From the NCBI GenBank assembly GCA_035576005.1, contig DATLXH010000153.1, positions 1 through 59,502 of the forward strand: 59,502 nt of DNA. Reading direction: 5' to 3'. The stretch's first letter is position 1; every line of letters begins with the position of its first letter. Origin of the DNA: DATLXH01 sp035576005 (GTDB lineage: Bacteria; Acidobacteriota; Thermoanaerobaculia; Gp7-AA8). Shown one piece after another: positions 44,934 through 55,934 of this stretch. The translations under genes and the position numbers were made by a program. The notes below the pieces were generated by a model. It saw nothing but the letters and a program-made list of their open reading frames with translations. It was not told the origin of the DNA and searched no databases.

Positions 44934-45686
44934 ATGAGCGAAGCACTCCTGGAAATCCCGACCATTCAACCCATCGACATGAGTCTCACCGCTCACGCTC
45001 TCATCCGGATCGAGAATGTTCGCAAGACTTACGACTCGGGCGCAAACGCCGTGGAAGCACTTCGGGGTGTTGATGCGGCGATTCGGAAAGGTGAGTTCGT
45101 CTCGATCATCGGCCCTTCCGGATCGGGCAAGTCGACGCTCATGCACATCCTCGGCTGCCTCGACTCGCCCAGCTCCGGCAGGTACTGGCTCGACGGCGAG
45201 GACGTTGCGACACTGAACGGTCGTGAGCTCGCCCGCATCCGCAATCAGAAGATCGGCTTCGTGTTCCAGACATTCAATCTCCTTCCGCGAGCGACCATTC
45301 TCAAGAATGTCGAGCTTCCGCTGCTCTACGCAGGTCTCGATCGGACGGAGCGAAGAGAGAAGGCGAATGCCGCTCTCGAAAGAGTCGGCCTCGCCGACCG
45401 GGCCAAACACCGGCCGAACGAGCTCTCAGGAGGGCAGCGCCAGCGCGTCGCGGTCGCGCGGGCTCTCGTCAACAACCCCTCTCTGATCCTTGCGGACGAG
45501 CCGACAGGCAACCTCGATTCGAAAACGGGAAGCGAGATCATCAGAATCTTCGAGGCTCTTGCAGAGAATGGAGAGACGATCGTCCTGGTCACACATGATC
45601 CCGCGATCGCGCGAAGAACAGGACGACGAATCAGAATCGTCGATGGCCAGGTCGTTCAGGGCGACTCGATCGAGGAAGGCGAATGA
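44934..45686 (+). CDS. ABC transporter ATP-binding protein (MacB/LolD family)
   Basis: A 250-residue ATPase. Walker A GPSGSGKST (60-68), signature LSGGQRQR, Walker B LILADEP and the VTHDP switch His are all present. This subfamily powers MacB-type mechanotransmission or lipoprotein release. About 20 extra residues precede the usual start. ATG 44934 has GGAGGAG 7 nt upstream; the frame is open to 44874. It overlaps the next gene by 4 nt. Confidence 0.95.
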   Translation: MSEALLEIPTIQPIDMSLTAHALIRIENVRKTYDSGANAVEALRGVDAAIRKGEFVSIIGPSGSGKSTLMHILGCLDSPSSGRYWLDGEDVATLNGRELARIRNQKIGFVFQTFNLLPRATILKNVELPLLYAGLDRTERREKANAALERVGLADRAKHRPNELSGGQRQRVAVARALVNNPSLILADEPTGNLDSKTGSEIIRIFEALAENGETIVLVTHDPAIARRTGRRIRIVDGQVVQGDSIEEGE

Positions 45687-46912
45687 TCATCTTCGAGTCG
45701 ATCATCGACGGGCTTGCAGCCATCAAGGACCATCCTGGCCGAACCCTTCTCCAGCTCGTCGGAATCATTCTCGGTGCCGGGTCGATCGTCGCAACCTTCT
45801 CGCTCTCTGTCGCCGGAAAGGCGCAATCGATGGAGTTTTATCGAGTGAGCGGCGGGATCGAGAAGATCTGGATCAACAACAAGCCGACGGGCAAGGTCAC
45901 GCTCGACGCGAAAGCACTCAGCTCGAAAGGACTAACGTACGGCGACGCAATAGCAATCCGTCGCGACGCGAAGCAGATCGATCTCGTCTCTCCGGTTTCC
46001 ACGGAAGAAATGGTGATCAGGCACGGCAGCGTCGAGAAGTCTCGCGACGTGATGGGAGTGACTCCTGCCTACAGTCCGATGAACGACTTCAAGCCTGAGA
46101 AAGGGCGCTTCATTACGGATACCGACCTTTCACAGGCGGCGCGCGTGGTGGCCCTGGGGTCAGAGCGTGCCCGCGAGTTCTTCGGCTCCAACAATCCGAT
46201 CGGCAAGACTCTTACGATGAACGGGACCGGCTACCTGGTCGTCGGCGTCATGGAGGAAAAGTACTTCAGTTTCGATCAGAAGAGGAACGCACTCCGCTGG
46301 ATGAACCGACAGGCGTTCATCCCCGTGACCACGCTCGTCACGCGCAAAGGTGGGTCGCTCAAGGACGGGAAGATCTCCTGGATGCACACCCGGATGCGCG
46401 ACGTCAAAAAAGCTGACGACACGGTCAAAGAGCTCGAGAAAATCCTCCAGCGCGAGCATGGAGTGAAGGATTTTCAGGTCCGCTCACGTGTGGCCAATCT
46501 GAAGAAGAACGAAGACAACAACAAGATGTACGACATCACGTTCATGGTCTGCGGCCTCATCTCGCTGTTTGTGGGAGGGGTGGTCGTGATGAACATTCAG
46601 CTCGCGTCATTCAACGAGCGCGTACGCGAGGTCGGGACCCGCAAAGCGGTCGGAGCATCGGCATCACAGATCTTCGCCCATTTCATGTCGGAATCTGTCC
46701 TGGTGGCAACCCTCGGTGGAGTGCTTGGTCTCTTCGTGGGCCGGCTGTTCACGGAAGGGATCTCTGCCCTCACACAAAACCCCGCGGTGGTAACGCCTGA
46801 CACGATGATCAAGGCTCTCGTCTTTGCAGCAGGCACAGGACTCGTGTTCGGAATCTATCCAGCAATTCGCGCTTCGCGACTCAACCCGATCGAAGCACTC
46901 CGCTCGGAGTAG
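45683..46912 (+). CDS. MacB-like ABC transporter permease, first copy
   Basis: A 409-residue FtsX/MacB permease: one N-terminal transmembrane helix (about 20-45), a large periplasmic MacB-PCD domain, then three helices in the last 140 residues (about 285-400) including REVGTRKAVGAS and the closing PAIRASRLNPIEALR, both typical. It overlaps the ATPase gene by 4 nt. With the next gene it gives two different permeases for one ATPase, so the membrane unit may be a heterodimer. Confidence 0.92.
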   Translation: MIIFESIIDGLAAIKDHPGRTLLQLVGIILGAGSIVATFSLSVAGKAQSMEFYRVSGGIEKIWINNKPTGKVTLDAKALSSKGLTYGDAIAIRRDAKQIDLVSPVSTEEMVIRHGSVEKSRDVMGVTPAYSPMNDFKPEKGRFITDTDLSQAARVVALGSERAREFFGSNNPIGKTLTMNGTGYLVVGVMEEKYFSFDQKRNALRWMNRQAFIPVTTLVTRKGGSLKDGKISWMHTRMRDVKKADDTVKELEKILQREHGVKDFQVRSRVANLKKNEDNNKMYDITFMVCGLISLFVGGVVVMNIQLASFNERVREVGTRKAVGASASQIFAHFMSESVLVATLGGVLGLFVGRLFTEGISALTQNPAVVTPDTMIKALVFAAGTGLVFGIYPAIRASRLNPIEALRSE

Positions 46913-46937
46913 CAGCTCTTCACGAGAAACTCTAATC

Positions 46938-48164
46938 ATGGTCATCTCAGAATCGATTCGGACATCACTCGAGGAAGTGCGAGCTCACAAGCTACGCTCC
47001 GCGCTGACTCTGTCGGGAGTCGTACTCGGCACGATCGCTCTGGTCATCGTCCTCTCAGTACTCGAGGGCGTGAGGGCTGCGGTCTGGCAGGGCTTCGACG
47101 ACCTGGGGATGGACGGCGTCATCTTCGTGTCCCGTCAGACACCTTCGGATCGTGTTGAGCGGGCGAAATCGCATTTGTCGCGCGGCCTGCGGCACGAGGA
47201 TGTTCGCTATCTCGGGACGAGCGACACGATCCAGGCGATCGCTCCGGTAGGGGAGACCCGGGCCATCGTGACTGCAGGTACCGCGCGGCGGAGAGTCGTG
47301 ATTTACGGCGTCACTCCGGAGTTCGCGCAGGTCAAGAATCGGAAGACCTCGGAGGGCCGCTTCATCTCCGCACGAGACCAGCAGTCGGTGGCCGCAGTCT
47401 GTGTGCTGGGGTTCAAGCTCAAGGAGAAGCTCTTCGGCGGCGAGGAGGCCATCGGCCAGAAGATCAACGTCGCGGGACGCCGCCTCGTGGTGGTGGGGGT
47501 CGGCACGAAATTCAATATGGAGTTCGTCAACGACGACGATATGGAAAAGGAGACAAGCGGCGTCTATATGCCGCTCTCCACGTATGAGACGATTTTTGGA
47601 AAAGCCAATGCGATCAGCTACGTCATGCTCAAGGCGATTACGCCTGAGCTGAGTCTCGAAGCCGAGGAAGAGACGAGTCGTTTGTATGCACGAGCCCACG
47701 CCGGGATCCACGACGTGAAAATTGACAACGTCGGTAAGGAGATTCTCAAGGAGCGGGGGAACGTGGTGGTGATTCTTCGCAACTGGAAGATCGTGTTCTT
47801 CGCCATCGCGGGCGTTTCGCTGCTCATTGGCGGCGTCGGCATCTTTTCGGTGCTCAAGATCGCAATCTCGGAGCGGCTCTACGAGATCGGCCTGCGCAAG
47901 TCGATGGGCGCTACTGACAGTGAGATCTTCTTCCAGTTCCTGATCGAGTCGATCACGTTGTCGACCGTAGGATCGTTCCTCGGCGGAGCGCTCGGCTGCA
48001 TCTTTGTGAAAGTCATCGCAAGCTTCTTCCCCGCAGGACTGCCTATCTCGATGTCCGGCCTCGTCACGGCCTGCAGTTTCGCGGTGATGATCGGACTGTT
48101 TGCGGGACTGTACCCGTCGATCACGGCATCGCGTCTCACGCCGGTCGAAGCACTGCGCGCCTGA
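46938..48164 (+). CDS. MacB-like ABC transporter permease, second copy
   Basis: A 408-residue paralogue of the preceding permease with the same layout: N-terminal helix (RSALTLSGVVLGTIALVIVL), periplasmic domain, three C-terminal helices, LYEIGLRKSMGAT and the closing PSITASRLTPVEALR. ATG 46938 follows the previous stop by 25 nt; the frame is open to 46824 inside the earlier gene. A family C repeat follows the stop. Confidence 0.92.
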   Translation: MVISESIRTSLEEVRAHKLRSALTLSGVVLGTIALVIVLSVLEGVRAAVWQGFDDLGMDGVIFVSRQTPSDRVERAKSHLSRGLRHEDVRYLGTSDTIQAIAPVGETRAIVTAGTARRRVVIYGVTPEFAQVKNRKTSEGRFISARDQQSVAAVCVLGFKLKEKLFGGEEAIGQKINVAGRRLVVVGVGTKFNMEFVNDDDMEKETSGVYMPLSTYETIFGKANAISYVMLKAITPELSLEAEEETSRLYARAHAGIHDVKIDNVGKEILKERGNVVVILRNWKIVFFAIAGVSLLIGGVGIFSVLKIAISERLYEIGLRKSMGATDSEIFFQFLIESITLSTVGSFLGGALGCIFVKVIASFFPAGLPISMSGLVTACSFAVMIGLFAGLYPSITASRLTPVEALRA

Positions 48165-48178
48165 GCGGGATTCGGGAT

Positions 48179-48287
48179 GGGAGCGCCGACTCCCAGCCAG
48201 ACCGCCGCGCCGCGGGCATCCTACCGGCCTGATTTGTATCGGCCGGCTGGAAGCCGGCGGTACGGCCGCCTCGAAGGCGGCGCTCCC
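48179..48287. repeat. Family C palindromic repeat after the efflux operon
   Basis: GGCCGGCTGGAAGCCGGCGG and GGCCGCCTCGAAGGCGGCGC units bounded by GGAGCGCC and GGCGCTCC. Confidence 0.85.
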
Positions 48288-48311
48288 CTCGATCTCGCGA
48301 TCAGCGACTTC

Positions 48312-48776
48312 CTACCCTTTCGAATATGCGGCGACGTCGCCTGGCTTCCGTAGCATTTTGTCGACCTCGTAGAGGTGACTCTCCTCGGCCTGGACCATCT
48401 GCCTTGCGTACTCTTCGAGCATGATCGACTTGCCTTCGACCTCTTCGAGCAGCTCCTTGTAGAGCTTCAGCGCGCCGCTTTCATTGTCCAGCGCTTCGCG
48501 AAGAATGTCTCCTACATCGTGCTTGTGACTCTCGAGCAAGTGGCCGATGGCCAGCGAGGGATGATGGCCAAGCGACGTAATCAGTTCGCCTGCCTGCTGG
48601 GCGTGCATGAGCGACTCGGTGGCGTTCTCACGCAGCCACTCGACGATCGGGATCCGGTTGTATCCGAAAACCATGAGTGAGTAATGTGTGTAACGTACGA
48701 CTCCGGCGAGCTCAGACTCGAGAATCTTGTTGAGGATCGCCGCAACATTCTTCGCATTGATTTCCTTGCTGGACAT
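48312..48776 (-). CDS. Ferritin-like (bacterioferritin-type) diiron protein
   Basis: A 154-residue four-helix protein. Carboxylate and His ligands of a ferritin-like diiron site appear as ESELAGVVRYTH, ATESLMHAQQ and AEESHLYEVD. It resembles bacterioferritin-related proteins that store iron or react with oxidants; the heme Met of true bacterioferritin is not evident. ATG 48776 has GGAGGT 6 nt upstream; the frame is open to 48839 but that part enters a family A repeat. Confidence 0.85.
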   Translation of the reverse strand: MSSKEINAKNVAAILNKILESELAGVVRYTHYSLMVFGYNRIPIVEWLRENATESLMHAQQAGELITSLGHHPSLAIGHLLESHKHDVGDILREALDNESGALKLYKELLEEVEGKSIMLEEYARQMVQAEESHLYEVDKMLRKPGDVAAYSKG

Positions 48777-48825
48777 CGAACTACCTCCACGTTCCCTTCG
48801 AGCAGTATTTGAGCCAGAACCGTGA

Positions 48826-49006
48826 CCCGCATGTCTCACAGACCTTTGTCGTGAGACGGCGGAGAGTGGCTTGGATGCGAGGCGCGCGGCGATTTTGCGA
48901 CGAAGGCATAGTCGACACTATGTCGAGGAGCGAAATTGGCGTGCAACGAAGCAGACAGGCCGCTATCCGTCGTCGCACGACAAAGGTCTGTGAGACATGC
49001 GGGTTA
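48826..49006. repeat. Long palindrome repeat family A, complete copy with compensatory arm changes
   Basis: Same structure as 40052-40237, but both outer arms are changed together: CATGTCTCACAG on the left and CTGTGAGACATG on the right, instead of CATTTCTCACAG and CTGTGAGAAATG. Pairing is kept. Confidence 0.92.
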
Positions 49007-49019
49007 ACCTCCCCACGCG

Positions 49020-49025
49020 TATAAT
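49020..49025 (+). promoter_or_regulatory. Candidate -10 box (TATAAT) for transketolase
   Basis: A consensus TATAAT 14 bp past the family A repeat, 24 nt before the ATG. No good -35; the region at 17-nt spacing lies in the repeat end. AGGAGG at about 49040 gives this gene a normal leader. Confidence 0.5.
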
Positions 49026-49049
49026 CGCCCGCACAACGCAGGAGGAACC

Positions 49050-51176
49050 ATGTCGCATAACGAATCATCTGAGGGCACAGCTGTATCGGAAGCCAAAGTA
49101 GTCGCCCAGGCGGAAAAGCACAACAACCCCAAGCTCAGCGATCGTGACAGGCTCGAAGAGCTCTGCGTGAACACGATCCGCTTTCTGGCGGTTGACGGGG
49201 TTGAGAAAGCCAACTCGGGCCACCCGGGCACTCCCATGGGAATGGCCGACATGGCCTTTGTCCTCTGGACCGAGTTCATGAATCACGATCCCAAAGATCC
49301 ACTTTGGAAAAATCGCGACCGGTTCGTTCTCTCCGCAGGTCACGCCTCGATGCTTCTCTATTCACTCCTGCACCTGACCGGCTACCCCGACATGACGCTC
49401 GAAGAGCTCAAGGCCTTTCGTCAGTGGGGCTCGAAGACGGCGGGCCACCCGGAGTATGGTCACGCCACCGGGATCGAGGTGACGACCGGCCCGCTCGGAC
49501 AGGGCTTCGCGAATGCGGTCGGAATGGCACTCGCGGCACGGATGATGGAGGCGCGGTTCAATCGCGGTAATTTCCACCCAGTCGATCACTTCATCTACGG
49601 CATCTGCTCAGATGGCGACCTCATGGAAGGGATCAGCGCCGAAGCTGCATCGACCGCAGGACACCTCGGCCTGGGAAATCTCATCTTCTTCTACGATGAC
49701 AATCACATCTCGATCGAAGGGGACACGCGTCTTTCTTTTTCGGAAGACGTCAAGCGACGATTCGAGGCGTGTCACTGGCACGTACAGAAAATTGATGGCC
49801 ACGATCGCGCGGCAATTCGAAAGGCGATCAAAAAGGCGCAGAAGGTCACCGACAAACCGTCGATTATCATCGCCCGCACGATCATCGGATGGGGCAGCCC
49901 GAAGCTTCACGGTACCGCAGAAGTCCATGGTGCCGCTCTCGGAAAAGAGGAAGTGAAGGCGACCAAGGACGCGCTGGGCTGGCCGTCGGAGCCAACCTTT
50001 CACGTTCCGGATGACGTCCGTGAAGAGTTCCGTCGGCGGATGAAAAAACGCGCCCAGGCACGGCGAGCCTGGATGAAGGAGCTCGAAGCCTGGCGACTCA
50101 GCGACACGGCGATGTCGCAGGAGTGGGATCGCTACTGGGAGCAGAAGAGTCCTGAGGATCTCCACGTCCAGTTGATTGCAGCGGCGAAGAGTGACAAGGC
50201 AGTTGCGACCAGGCAGCTCTCAGGTCAGGTACTCCAGAAGCTCGCAGAGCTCGTCCCGTTTCTCGTCGGTGGTTCGGCCGATCTCTCACCGTCGACGAAC
50301 ACGATCCTCAAAGGTGCCGGCAGCATCGAGCGGGCTGCCAAGTCTGATGATCCGCCAGAGGTGGAAGTGTTTGCAGGTCGCAACCTGCACTTCGGGATTC
50401 GCGAGCATGCCATGGGTGCAATTCTCAACGGCATGACGCTCTATGGTTCGTTGCGCGCTTACGGCGCGACATTCCTGATCTTCTCCGATTACATGCGCCC
50501 GACTATCAGGCTCGCGGCACTCATGAACATCCCGTCAATTTTCGTCTTCACACACGACTCCGTGTTTCTGGGTGAGGACGGTCCGACGCATCAATCGATC
50601 GAGCAACTGTTTTCGCTGCGGCTCATCCCGAATATGACGCTCTTCCGTCCAGCTGACGGAACCGAGACAGCGATGTCGTGGGCCTACGCGGTGGCAGAAA
50701 ACGCGGGACCTACGCTCATCATCCTGACTCGGCAGAAACTCGAGCCAATCAAGCGGAATGACGGTTTCGATCCGAAGGCCATCTGGCGTGGAGCGTATGT
50801 TGTTGATGGGTTTGAGCAAGGAGAGATCACATTCATCGCGACCGGCTCCGAAGTGCCTCTGGCCATCAAGACGGCCGAGACGCTCGGGGGGCGCGGAGTC
50901 AAAGCGCGTGTCGTGTCGGCTCCGTGTCTCGATCTTTTTGACCGGCAGCCGGCGGCGTACCAGGATGAGATTCTCGGCAAAGACCGGAGCGCGATTGTCG
51001 CAATTGAAGCGGGACGGTCCGACGGTTGGTACAAGTACGCAAATCGCGATGCACTGGTTGTTGGGATTGACCGCTTCGGCGCCTCTGCTCCTGCGGAACG
51101 GATTGCTGAAGAGCTCGGGTTCACACCTGAGAAGATCGCGCAGCGTGTGATGGACTGGCGCGGGGCGAGAGTCTGA
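49050..51176 (+). CDS. tkt: Transketolase
   Basis: A 708-residue complete transketolase of the pentose phosphate pathway. The first domain shows NSGHPGTPMGMA, GPLGQGFANAVGMA and the thiamine-diphosphate motif SDGDLMEGISAEA...; the middle domain shows the catalytic Glu in FGIREHAMG and the EDGPTHQSIEQ segment; the C-terminal transketolase domain follows. ATG 49050 has AGGAGG 6 nt upstream. It starts 43 bp after a family A repeat. Confidence 0.96.
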   Translation: MSHNESSEGTAVSEAKVVAQAEKHNNPKLSDRDRLEELCVNTIRFLAVDGVEKANSGHPGTPMGMADMAFVLWTEFMNHDPKDPLWKNRDRFVLSAGHASMLLYSLLHLTGYPDMTLEELKAFRQWGSKTAGHPEYGHATGIEVTTGPLGQGFANAVGMALAARMMEARFNRGNFHPVDHFIYGICSDGDLMEGISAEAASTAGHLGLGNLIFFYDDNHISIEGDTRLSFSEDVKRRFEACHWHVQKIDGHDRAAIRKAIKKAQKVTDKPSIIIARTIIGWGSPKLHGTAEVHGAALGKEEVKATKDALGWPSEPTFHVPDDVREEFRRRMKKRAQARRAWMKELEAWRLSDTAMSQEWDRYWEQKSPEDLHVQLIAAAKSDKAVATRQLSGQVLQKLAELVPFLVGGSADLSPSTNTILKGAGSIERAAKSDDPPEVEVFAGRNLHFGIREHAMGAILNGMTLYGSLRAYGATFLIFSDYMRPTIRLAALMNIPSIFVFTHDSVFLGEDGPTHQSIEQLFSLRLIPNMTLFRPADGTETAMSWAYAVAENAGPTLIILTRQKLEPIKRNDGFDPKAIWRGAYVVDGFEQGEITFIATGSEVPLAIKTAETLGGRGVKARVVSAPCLDLFDRQPAAYQDEILGKDRSAIVAIEAGRSDGWYKYANRDALVVGIDRFGASAPAERIAEELGFTPEKIAQRVMDWRGARV

Positions 51177-51180
51177 TTTT

Positions 51181-51257
51181 GCTGCCGCCGGACATTCTGG
51201 TGTCCGGCGGCAGCTGGACTTATCTGCGGAAGGCGCCGGACATTGGAATGTCCGGCC
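51181..51257. repeat. Two family E palindromes after transketolase
   Basis: The first is a perfect 14-bp stem GCTGCCGCCGGACA/TGTCCGGCGGCAGC (51181-51214), immediately after the stop, and may slow or stop transcription although no T run follows. The second is CCGGACATT-GG-AATGTCCGG. Confidence 0.8.
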
Positions 51258-51276
51258 TCAGGGTTACGAGACAGCC

Positions 51277-52209
51277 ATGAAACGAATAGCCATAGCCTTT
51301 CTTCTGATTCTCAGCGGTTCATCTCTTTCTGCTGAATATCGACACTTCGCTCAGCTTCCTGTCGATGCCGAGCTGACCTCGCGACTTTCTGGCGTGGCAG
51401 AGGAGATCCTGAAGGAATTCGCTTCGGCGAAACAGACGGCGGACAACCTGTCGATGACTGTCATCGACCTATCGGACAGCACAGCTCGGCGGGCCAGCTA
51501 TCACGGTGAGTTGAACATGTATCCGGCGAGCGTCGTAAAGCTGTTCTTCATGGTCATGGCCTACGACCAGATCGAGCGCGGTGAGATGAAGCTCACGCCC
51601 GAGCTCCAGCGCGGTCTGCGCGACATGATCGTCGATTCGAACAATGATGCGACGGCCTACATCGTCGATCGCATCACCGGCACGACGAGCGGCGAGGAGC
51701 TGTCGGGGCGTGCCGAGAAAAAATTCATGGAGCGTCGACGGAGCATCAATCGCTTTTTCGACAAACGTGGCTACTCTGTTGGCGCGATGCTCAAGGCCTG
51801 GTGCGAAGGGCCTTATGGTCGCGACAAGATGGCGATGGGTCCGAACCGCGAGAACAGGAACCGCATGACGAGTGACCAGGTCGCGGCTTTGATGTACGAC
51901 CTGGTCAGCCGCAGAGCGGTGTCGCCCAGGGCAAGTGACGCGATGCTCGAGCTCATGCAACGGGACGTGAAGCCGGAGCGCAAATCGGAGAATCAGGTGA
52001 AGGAGTTCACGGGCGAAGCGCTGCCTGCGGGGAGCAAGCTCTGGTCGAAAGCGGGCTGGACGTCAGAAGTGCGTCACGACGCCGCGTATGTTGAGCTCCC
52101 GAACGGCAGGAAGTACATTCTCGTTGCGTGTACGCGGGGGGCGGCTGGCGACGTCAAGCTGCTCCCTGCAATTTCAAAGCGAATCGTTGCGCTCTTCTCC
52201 GCGCCCTGA
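51277..52209 (+). CDS. Class A beta-lactamase-like serine hydrolase
   Basis: A 310-residue exported protein (signal MKRIAIAFLLILSGSSLSA). The penicilloyl-serine transferase motifs are SVVK (Ser85, Lys88), SNN (121-123) and a KAG triad in WSKAGWT. The omega-loop Glu of true class A enzymes is not clearly seen, so it may be a carboxypeptidase-like hydrolase instead of a resistance enzyme. The ATG lacks a strong ribosome site. Confidence 0.8.
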   Translation: MKRIAIAFLLILSGSSLSAEYRHFAQLPVDAELTSRLSGVAEEILKEFASAKQTADNLSMTVIDLSDSTARRASYHGELNMYPASVVKLFFMVMAYDQIERGEMKLTPELQRGLRDMIVDSNNDATAYIVDRITGTTSGEELSGRAEKKFMERRRSINRFFDKRGYSVGAMLKAWCEGPYGRDKMAMGPNRENRNRMTSDQVAALMYDLVSRRAVSPRASDAMLELMQRDVKPERKSENQVKEFTGEALPAGSKLWSKAGWTSEVRHDAAYVELPNGRKYILVACTRGAAGDVKLLPAISKRIVALFSAP

Positions 52210-52229
52210 GCGAAGACCTGCGAGATCCG

Positions 52230-52410
52230 GAGCCCCGGAGGGGCTAAACCCCTCTCCCCGGCGGGGAGAGGGTGGTCGCGTCAGCGACCGGGAGAGGGGC
52301 CGCGAGAGATACGAAGACTTCCTTTCAACGACAGACTCTCGAGACTTTTACACCCCTCACCCTGCGTCGCTCCGCTCGCTCCTCTCCCCGCTGGGGAGAG
52401 GGACACGGAG
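52230..52410. repeat. Family B palindromic repeat
   Basis: CCCCTCTCCCCGGCGGGGAG at the left, GGTCGCGTCAGCGACC in the interior and CCTCTCCCCGCTGGGGAGAG at the right. The halves are in the opposite order to the other B copies. Confidence 0.82.
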
Positions 52411-52439
52411 GCGTTGACGCCCCTTCGCTCGACGGGTTG

Positions 52440-52732
52440 CCGCCCCTCCTCGCTGGGATGGGTGTAGGGCCGCACGGCGTGCGGCCGACACTCTGTACCA
52501 CCCGGCACGGCGACTCAGATATTCTCCGGATCCTTAAGCCGCAGCGTCGCGAGACAGACAAGAGTGTCTGTCCTACACGCGGATGTAGGACAGACACTCC
52601 TGTCTGTCCCGCGACACTCTTGTTTGTCTCACGGGATGAGTGAGTCGAAGCAGCCTGCGGTTAGCCCGCATTTCTCACAGCTCCTAGGCGCGCACGCGCA
52701 CGGAGTGTCATCCCAGTGTTGAGTCAGGCTGC
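52440..52732. repeat. Cluster of family D and G palindromes and a hybrid family A edge
   Basis: 52460-52500 holds GGCCGCACGGCGTGCGGCC. 52547-52636 has three family D units (ACAGACAAGAGTGTCTGTCC and inverses). 52669-52732 starts TTAGCCCGCATTTCTCACAG and continues as 15497-15555 does. The spacer 52210-52760 contains no gene. Confidence 0.8.
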
Positions 52733-52760
52733 CGACCCTTCTCCCCGCCCCGCGGCTGAA

Positions 52761-54413
<1,653 letters not shown>

Positions 54414-54461
54414 GGTTGAGTGACTCGGGAATGCTGCAGCGATCGGACAAGCTGTGAAGAT

Positions 54462-54490
54462 GTCATTCCCGGGTTGACGCCCGGGATGAC
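54462..54490. repeat. Inverted repeat between divergent genes
   Basis: GTCATTCCCGGG-TTGACG-CCCGGGATGAC. A single copy in this window; it could be another palindromic repeat or a regulatory hairpin. Confidence 0.6.
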
Positions 54491-54514
54491 ACGGGAAGGT
54501 TTCAGGGACGGGAG

Positions 54515-55807
54515 ATGGCCGTAACGACAGAGCTGACCCGTCCTGTTCCCACCGAGCTCGATGTTGCGGTCGTGGGCGCTGGGGCTGCGGGTCTGATGGC
54601 CGCGATCTTTGCTGCGCGGCCTCGAGGCCCGGGGCTTCGCGTCGCTGCGCTCGAAGGCGCGGCGAAGTTCGGGGCCAAGATCCTCATTTCGGGGGGAGGT
54701 CGATGCAATGTCACACACGAGGTGGTCCGGGCCGACGACTTCCATGGATCGTCGCGCGCGGCCATCGCAAATGTGCTCAAGAGCTTCGATGTCGCGGCAA
54801 CCATCGACTTTTTCGCCTCTCTCGGCGTCACGCTCGAGGTTGAGCCTGGAGGAAAGCTTTTTCCGACGAGCAATCGTGCGCGGACAGTCCTTGATGCCCT
54901 CCTGCGTGCTGCCTCCGATGGAGGAGTCGATCTGCGCACAAACAGCAAGGTCGAGTCCGTTGCGACCGACGGTTCCCGGTTCTTCATCAAAACGAAGGAA
55001 AGCGAAATCTCGAGCTCGGCTGTCGTGATCGCCACGGGCGGGCGGAGCGTTCCCAAAACGGGAAGCGACGGCTCAGGTTACGACCTCCTCAAATCGCTCG
55101 GTCACACGGTCGTGGATACAACGCCCGCCCTTGTTCCGCTCCTGCTGCCGGAAGGGCACTGGCTGCGCGCGCTCTCCGGCGTGAGCGCAGATGTGGAGTT
55201 ACGGCTGCTTGGCCCGAGCGGGAAGGTTCTCGCTCGCCGGCAGGGCGCGATGCTGCTGACGCACTTCGGTCTGAGCGGTCCGGTAATTCTCGACATGAGC
55301 CGGCTCTGGATCGCCGCCAGGACTCGCGACGCCGGTGTGACGCTCACAGTGAGTTTGTTTCCTGGACTGAATTTCGAGGCGGTCGACGCGATGATTCTCG
55401 ACGAAGCAGGGACGTCACCCCGAATGTTGCTCACAACATGGTTGAGCAGAGCGCTACCGGCTCGTCTAGCGGTTGCACTCCTTGGTGCAGTGGGAAGTGG
55501 GGAAGCAACGGCGTTAAATCAGCTGAGCCGGCGGCAACGCAAAGCTCTCGCACATGCTCTTGTGGCGCTCCCGTTGCCTGTTACCTCAGATCGCGGCTTC
55601 GATTACGCGGAGGTAACCGCCGGAGGTGTCCCTATGGCGGAAGTGGATCCAGCAACCATGGAGTCACGAGTCCGGAAGGGGCTCTTTCTTTCCGGGGAGA
55701 TTCTCGATGTCGACGGCTGGATCGGAGGCTACAACTTTCAGTGGGCGTGGGCGAGCGGAAGGCTCGCTGGACTCACCGCTGCCAGGCATGCGCGTGGTGC
55801 CGGGTGA
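54515..55807 (+). CDS. BaiN/YhiN-family (HI0933-like) FAD-dependent oxidoreductase
   Basis: A 430-residue flavoprotein. The FAD dinucleotide motif VVGAGAAGLMAA is at about 19-30, GAKILISGGGRCNVT is diagnostic, and IATGGRSVPKTGSDGSGY and the C-terminal GEILDVDGWIGGYNFQWAWASG complete the family pattern. The natural substrate of these enzymes is mostly unknown. ATG 54515 is directly preceded by GGGAG, closer than usual. Confidence 0.9.
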   Translation: MAVTTELTRPVPTELDVAVVGAGAAGLMAAIFAARPRGPGLRVAALEGAAKFGAKILISGGGRCNVTHEVVRADDFHGSSRAAIANVLKSFDVAATIDFFASLGVTLEVEPGGKLFPTSNRARTVLDALLRAASDGGVDLRTNSKVESVATDGSRFFIKTKESEISSSAVVIATGGRSVPKTGSDGSGYDLLKSLGHTVVDTTPALVPLLLPEGHWLRALSGVSADVELRLLGPSGKVLARRQGAMLLTHFGLSGPVILDMSRLWIAARTRDAGVTLTVSLFPGLNFEAVDAMILDEAGTSPRMLLTTWLSRALPARLAVALLGAVGSGEATALNQLSRRQRKALAHALVALPLPVTSDRGFDYAEVTAGGVPMAEVDPATMESRVRKGLFLSGEILDVDGWIGGYNFQWAWASGRLAGLTAARHARGAG

Positions 55808-55934
55808 ACGTGCAACGCAGATGGTCTGAAACCGGACAGTTGCGCGAGGGAGAATGTCCATCCGCAGCGCTCCGCGGGGTTGGCAACGAGAGCAGGATGG
55901 AGCAGCGCTCGTTGCGCGCGAGAGGTCGTACCTC

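Noticed and set aside
51277..52209. Antibiotic resistance gene
   Set aside because: It has only general class A-like motifs, without a clear omega-loop Glu. The same holds for the class C-like gene at 14405-15478.
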